Shown here: one piece after another, positions 62,604 through 64,000 of the stretch
Layout of the letters: the number at the start of each line of letters is the position of its first letter
Numbering within the stretch: the first letter of the stretch is position 1
DNA from: Lineus longissimus
Taxonomy: Eukaryota > Nemertea > Pilidiophora > Heteronemertea > Lineidae
Length of the DNA: 64,000 nucleotides
Assembly (NCBI RefSeq): GCF_910592395.1
Contig: NC_088312.1
Span: forward strand, 10,170,001-10,234,000
Direction of reading: 5' to 3'
Notes under the pieces: model-generated
What the model was told of the DNA's origin: nothing
Seen by the model: the letters and a program-made list of their open reading frames with translations, nothing else
The model's database searches: none
Made by a program: the position numbers and the translations under genes

Positions 62604-63374
62604 TGACATGCACATGCACTTGATGTAACAATGACCTCTTGTCCCAGTGGTCTCAACAACGCCAGGTTCCAGAGACGTTGAGATACTTCAAATGAAAAGA
62701 TCATCCCTTGAACGTATTTCACTTTTTTCTAAGACAGGAGTAAAAATCTCAAAATTTTTACAGCAAAAAAGCTGCATTTGCAGCAATCGACAAATGTGCG
62801 CAGTATTGGTCTTGACAGCTTGGTTCCCACTCGCCCCCAGCAAAGAAACATTGACGTATCCTCCCACTGCACTATCTGAAGGGCAGAAGTCGCAATGATA
62901 ATTGCGATAACTTGGGGTATGGAACTAATGACGGCAGACTGACTCATCTATACAGATGTCGTCGAATGAAATTTTCCCATAATTCAATTTTTCCAAAAGC
63001 AACAGTTTGTTAGCGGGATTCAGAATGTAAATTGGATTATTGAAAGAAAAGTGACGTGCGTGTTCCTAAGTTAACGTGGCGTTGGGTGTGACATGCAACA
63101 ACCGCCCCAAGAGTTTGATTCCCTGATAGCTGATCACATTTCATCAAGGCCATTAAAAGTAAATTCTTGGTCATTCTCGATAAAAGGAATTCATCGTAAT
63201 AACATGTGATTCCATTTTGTTTACCACAACAAGTAGAACAAACTTAAACGATGAAAGCTTAGGTCACTGCTGCTCATTGTCAGAAGCATTGATGGTCAAG
63301 AGATTGAATGTGAAACAATAACTTTATTTCTCCAGCCTTACGCTTCCAGTACGTTAACATGTTGAATATTGTGA
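62604..63374. other. Non-coding stretch, no gene supported
   Basis: Unique DNA; open frames under 90 codons without recognisable motif. Confidence 0.5.
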
Positions 63375-63478
63375 ATCACTTCAAGATGGAAATGATGATT
63401 CATTGTCGAATTCAAAAACCAAATTATTCCCTGATGTCATGCAATCATAGCGTCTTAACCACTAGGGTATCGATGGAG
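63375..63478 (-). repeat. Degenerate tRNA-like sequence, probable SINE head
   Basis: On the minus strand TACCCTAGTGGTTAAGACGC matches the tRNA A-box and D-stem region well, and GGTTTTTGAATTCG about 40 bases later is a poor B-box. The spacing fits a tRNA-derived SINE head. It cannot fold into a functional tRNA as far as I can see, and its body is not obviously related to the other SINE pair. Confidence 0.4.
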
Positions 63479-64000
63479 GAGCTTTCATAAATCATGATGT
63501 ATTTGATTTGAGTGATACGACTTCAAATACAGTGTCAGGTTGTTAGTTTTCCTTTGAAGGGGTCAATGATGTCAATGTTGAGTGTCGCTTTCAAGGCTTC
63601 TATTTCATGTATATCAAGGCCCGATTCGACAAGACCGTTTTACCTCTGCAGTTGCAGTCGTGGAAAAAAAGTACTTTTGCCCAAACAGTTATTTTGTAAT
63701 TCAAATTACCCACCAGTGTATGGAGCATTGAAGAGATGTATAAGGCATTAATCTTTCCTATATAAAAGTGTAATTGCAATCAGGAAAGATTTGTGGTGAC
63801 TTCGTGTGGGGCGGGCACAGAAGACGGATTATCCATTGGTAATCTGGTCCCCAGGGGTCTATTTCATTGTAAGTATTCTGATGTAACCTGTACGTTTTGC
63901 ACGGTAGAATCACTGGTGCTAGTGCACAGTAGGTGCCACAGATCAACCTCATCATTCATGAGTCCCGCCAGTTTAATTTACACCCAGCATAGTACGGTTG
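63479..64000. other. Non-coding end of window
   Basis: No gene or repeat recognised; the window ends in unique sequence. Confidence 0.5.

Overview
This window looks like animal nuclear DNA, most likely from a marine invertebrate. I cannot name the phylum. It has no bacterial-style gene packing. No long open frame survives scrutiny. The convincing coding signals are short blocks bounded by polypyrimidine-AG acceptors and GTAAGT-type donors. The rest is AT-rich unique DNA with tRNA-derived SINEs, small inverted-repeat DNA transposons, minisatellites and microsatellites.

Layout. The left three quarters (1-47,600) is a gene desert that reads as intergenic or very long intron sequence. Its identifiable content is mostly mobile DNA: a foldback element with minisatellite arms and a 9-bp target duplication (3088-3918); two copies of a TTAA-flanked MITE (4317-4561 and 15012-15346); short hAT-like hairpins (12956-13060 and 14106-14192); a tRNA SINE (16785-16945); a 1.58-kb terminal-inverted-repeat element full of short CAGTCA/CAGTG motifs (31509-33092); and a 371-bp MITE flanked by TAA (33917-34287). 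A near-perfect nuclear-receptor palindrome lies at 21458-21480 with an everted repeat 150 bp downstream. A weak cluster of possible minus-strand exons lies at 38015-39549.

The right quarter (47,640-61,808) carries the best gene. It is a plus-strand, multi-exon gene with long introns. Exons at 47640-47777, 48163-48231, 50412-50452, 57218-57321 and probably 61690-61787 (or to a stop at 61808) keep one reading frame across all junctions (phases 0-0-2-1). The predicted peptide has a charged helical segment, a proline-rich PPPLPK stretch and a helical leucine-rich C-terminal part. I do not recognise the family. Exon 2 is followed 174 bp later by a decayed in-frame copy of itself.

The genes do not form operons or a pathway that can be read here. 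The main biological content is one fragmentary gene and a varied set of non-autonomous transposons, none of which encodes a visible transposase.
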